In this document: piece after piece, positions 62,265 to 64,000 of the stretch
Layout: each line of letters begins with the position of its first letter
How positions within the stretch are numbered: position 1 is the first letter of the stretch
NCBI GenBank assembly: GCA_018268465.1
Contig: JAFDWN010000033.1
Span: 65,165-129,164, forward strand
Direction: 5' to 3'
DNA: 64,000 nucleotides
Origin: Actinomycetota bacterium
Lineage (GTDB): Bacteria; Actinomycetota; Actinomycetes; Mycobacteriales; Mycobacteriaceae
Notes under the pieces: generated by a model
Databases searched by the model: none
What the model saw: the letters and a program-made list of their open reading frames with translations, nothing else
Told to the model about the DNA's origin: nothing
Position numbers and translations under genes: made by a program

Positions 62265-62283
62265 CCCCGCCCGAGGCGCCGAG

Positions 62284-64000
62284 TCAGGGCGACGTGAGAT
62301 CCACCGGCAGGTGGCGCACGGTGAGCAGACGTTCGGCCGTCCGCGCTTCCACCGGCGGGGACAGCAGAAATCCCTGCGCCCGCCGGCAACCCAGATCGAG
62401 CAGGCACCGGGCGGCGGCCGCGGTCTCGACACCTTCGGCCACCACCTCGAGGCCGAACGCGTCCGCCAGCGCCAGCACCGCCCGCACGATCGCCAGGTTG
62501 CCGGAATCGTCGACGATGTCGCTGACGATATGCCTGTCGATCTTGACGGTGTCCACCGGCAGCGACTTGAGCTGGGTGAAACCGCTGAACCCCGTGCCGA
62601 AGTCGTCGATCGCGAGTTGAATCCCCAAGTTATGCAGTCCCGCAAGGGTTTTACGGGTGGTCTCGATATCGAGCACCGCCACGCTCTCCTTGACGTCCAG
62701 GCACACCGAACCCGGCGGGATACCGAACGCCTCGATGGTGTCGGCCACCGATTCCACGAAACTGGCCGAGAGCAGTTGCACCGGCGAGATGTTGATCGAC
62801 AGCACGGCGTCGTATCCGACCCCGTGTGAACGCCAACTCCTCAGGTCCGCGCACGCCGTACGGTTGACCAGGCGGCCCAGCGTGGCCGCCCGGTTGATCG
62901 ATTCCGCGACCCCCAGGAACGACGCCGGCTGCAGCAGACCGCGGGTCGGGTGTTGCCAGCGCGCCAGCGCCTCCACACCGAGGATCTGCCCGGTGGCGAG
63001 ATCGACCTCGGGCAGGTAGTGCAACACCAGCGCGCCGTCGTCGTTGTCGAGACCTTCGGCCAGGTGGCGTGCCAGCTCGTCGGCCGCCTTGTCCCCGTCG
63101 GCGGACTCGCCGCCGAGCACCGCGACCTTGGAGCGGCCGGACCGCTTGGCCGCCAGTCCCGCCCGATCGGCGCGGTGCAACAGATCCGATGTGCTGTCGC
63201 GGCCGGGGATCCCCACGGCGGCGCCGATGCTGACCGTCCGGGCCAACACCGCCGAGTCGATGACCACGTGTTCGTGCAGGCGGTGCTGCAGATTGCCGGC
63301 GAAACGTTTGACGGATTCGGTGTCCATCGGTCGGGCGGGGACGACGACGAATTCGTCGCCGCCGACACGGGCGACGACCGCCTCGGCCTCGACCTCCTCG
63401 CGCAGCCGGCGGGCGAACTCACGGATGAACCAGTCGCCCGCGTCATGCCCGAGATAGTCGTTGATGGCCTTGAGCCGGTCCAGGTCGAGGTAGAGCACCG
63501 ACACCGGGCCCGGCCGGCCCGCCCGCAACCTCTCGTCGAGATGGGCGGTCAGCGCGCGGCGGTGCGGGAGGCCGGTGAGATCGTCGGTGAGGAACTCGAC
63601 CTGCTCCTCGGCGGCCAGACGCGCCTGCAGCTGGGCGAACAGGGCCGCGATCGTCTGCAGGGGATTCAGCTCGGTGTCGGTCCAGTCCCGGTCGCCGAAC
63701 TTCACGAACCCCAGCACACCCGTGGTCACAACGCCCGACAACAGCGGCACGCAGGCCAGTGAGACCGGGGCGAGGCCGGTGGCCGCTTGGATCCGTTGCT
63801 GGAAGGGTTCGTTCTCCGGCGCCGGCCGCAGCACTGCCGGCGCCTTGAGGTGTTCGGCCATTGCGAAGATGGCGTCCGCCTCGGCGAACCGCACGACCCC
63901 GATCGGGTCGGGGTCGGGTACGAAATCCCGCGGCGGCCACTGCGCGACGAGCGTGGTGGTGCCCATTGCATGGTCGTTGTGGCGCAGGAAGCCGATGTCG
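62284..64000 (-). CDS. GAF-GGDEF-EAL cyclic-di-GMP enzyme (N-terminus outside window)
   Basis: The frame is open to base 64000 (DIGFLRHNDHA precedes the ATG at 63966), so the true start lies beyond the window. Visible parts: the end of a GAF-like domain (VSLACVPLLSGVVTTGVLGF), a GGDEF domain with intact RVGGDEFVVV and DLTGLPHRRAL, and an EAL domain with VEALARWQHP, INISPVQL, AIDDFGTGFSGF, KIDRHIV and EGVET. Both active-site signatures are kept, so it may make and degrade c-di-GMP, like the mycobacterial DcpA type with the same domain order. It is convergent with yaaA (19 bp). Confidence 0.9.
   Translation of the reverse strand, partial: DIGFLRHNDHAMGTTTLVAQWPPRDFVPDPDPIGVVRFAEADAIFAMAEHLKAPAVLRPAPENEPFQQRIQAATGLAPVSLACVPLLSGVVTTGVLGFVKFGDRDWTDTELNPLQTIAALFAQLQARLAAEEQVEFLTDDLTGLPHRRALTAHLDERLRAGRPGPVSVLYLDLDRLKAINDYLGHDAGDWFIREFARRLREEVEAEAVVARVGGDEFVVVPARPMDTESVKRFAGNLQHRLHEHVVIDSAVLARTVSIGAAVGIPGRDSTSDLLHRADRAGLAAKRSGRSKVAVLGGESADGDKAADELARHLAEGLDNDDGALVLHYLPEVDLATGQILGVEALARWQHPTRGLLQPASFLGVAESINRAATLGRLVNRTACADLRSWRSHGVGYDAVLSINISPVQLLSASFVESVADTIEAFGIPPGSVCLDVKESVAVLDIETTRKTLAGLHNLGIQLAIDDFGTGFSGFTQLKSLPVDTVKIDRHIVSDIVDDSGNLAIVRAVLALADAFGLEVVAEGVETAAAARCLLDLGCRRAQGFLLSPPVEARTAERLLTVRHLPVDLTSP

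Overview
The window looks like chromosome from a fast-growing mycobacterium (Mycolicibacterium-like). It is high-GC and densely coded. Supporting genes are a furA-katG pair, a long ICL2-type isocitrate lyase, an LLM-class (probably F420-dependent) oxidoreductase, a 13E12-type DUF222/HNH gene, a DUF4333 lipoprotein and an OafA/SGNH acyltransferase. Genus is inferred from family content; species cannot be told. I see no rRNA, tRNA, CRISPR array, insertion sequence or prophage.

Layout. 1-15 kb: a truncated NlpC/P60 protein at the left edge, thiol peroxidase Tpx, a papain-like peptidase, an acyl-CoA ligase/enoyl-CoA hydratase/alpha-toroid operon, isocitrate lyase 2, a patatin lipase, TenA, and an LLM oxidoreductase beside two divergent aldo/keto reductases. 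15.0-15.4 kb: a decayed metallo-beta-lactamase-fold gene. 16-30 kb: a transport and sensing block with an MFS carrier, an APC permease, a CitA/DcuS-type sensor and its regulator, an AbrB-family membrane protein with a PrpF-family isomerase, an NDH-like flavoprotein, and a DUF3311/SSS symporter pair. A DUF222/HNH gene and a PPOX gene sit inside this block. 30-43 kb: efflux carriers, a NarL-type two-component pair, and furA-katG. 43-53 kb: an APH(6)-like kinase, an AlkC-like glycosylase, hydrolases, a translationally coupled phosphatase/sensor/receiver signalling operon, a VanY-like peptidase and a STAS protein. 53-64 kb: an OafA acyltransferase, divergent ArsR/MFS and MarR/PRISE-reductase pairs, a fumarylacetoacetate-hydrolase-family enzyme, a phosphodiesterase, YaaA, and a GGDEF-EAL protein running off the right edge.

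The most interesting feature is in the 16-30 kb block. Three ungapped 55-bp elements (16148-16202, 22120-22174, 26804-26858) share 46-48 of 55 bases in the two comparisons counted. Each points towards a transport-related transcription unit: secreted protein plus MFS, APC permease, and PrpF plus AbrB. Each carries four TTGTGC/GCACAA half-sites. Each is followed 24-25 nt downstream by a TA-rich -10-like hexamer in a CCGTA context. This looks like a local regulon activated by the CitA/CitB-type two-component system encoded between the copies. The middle copy also lies just upstream of the probable leaderless promoter of the sensor gene, which suggests autoregulation. The substrate is unknown; the sensor class and the PrpF relative suggest a carboxylate.

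Other points of regulatory interest are twin ArsR-type operators between 55604 and 55704, twin 20-bp repeats upstream of an NmrA/MFS pair, and several start codons placed 6 nt after a TANNNT box, as expected for leaderless mycobacterial transcripts.
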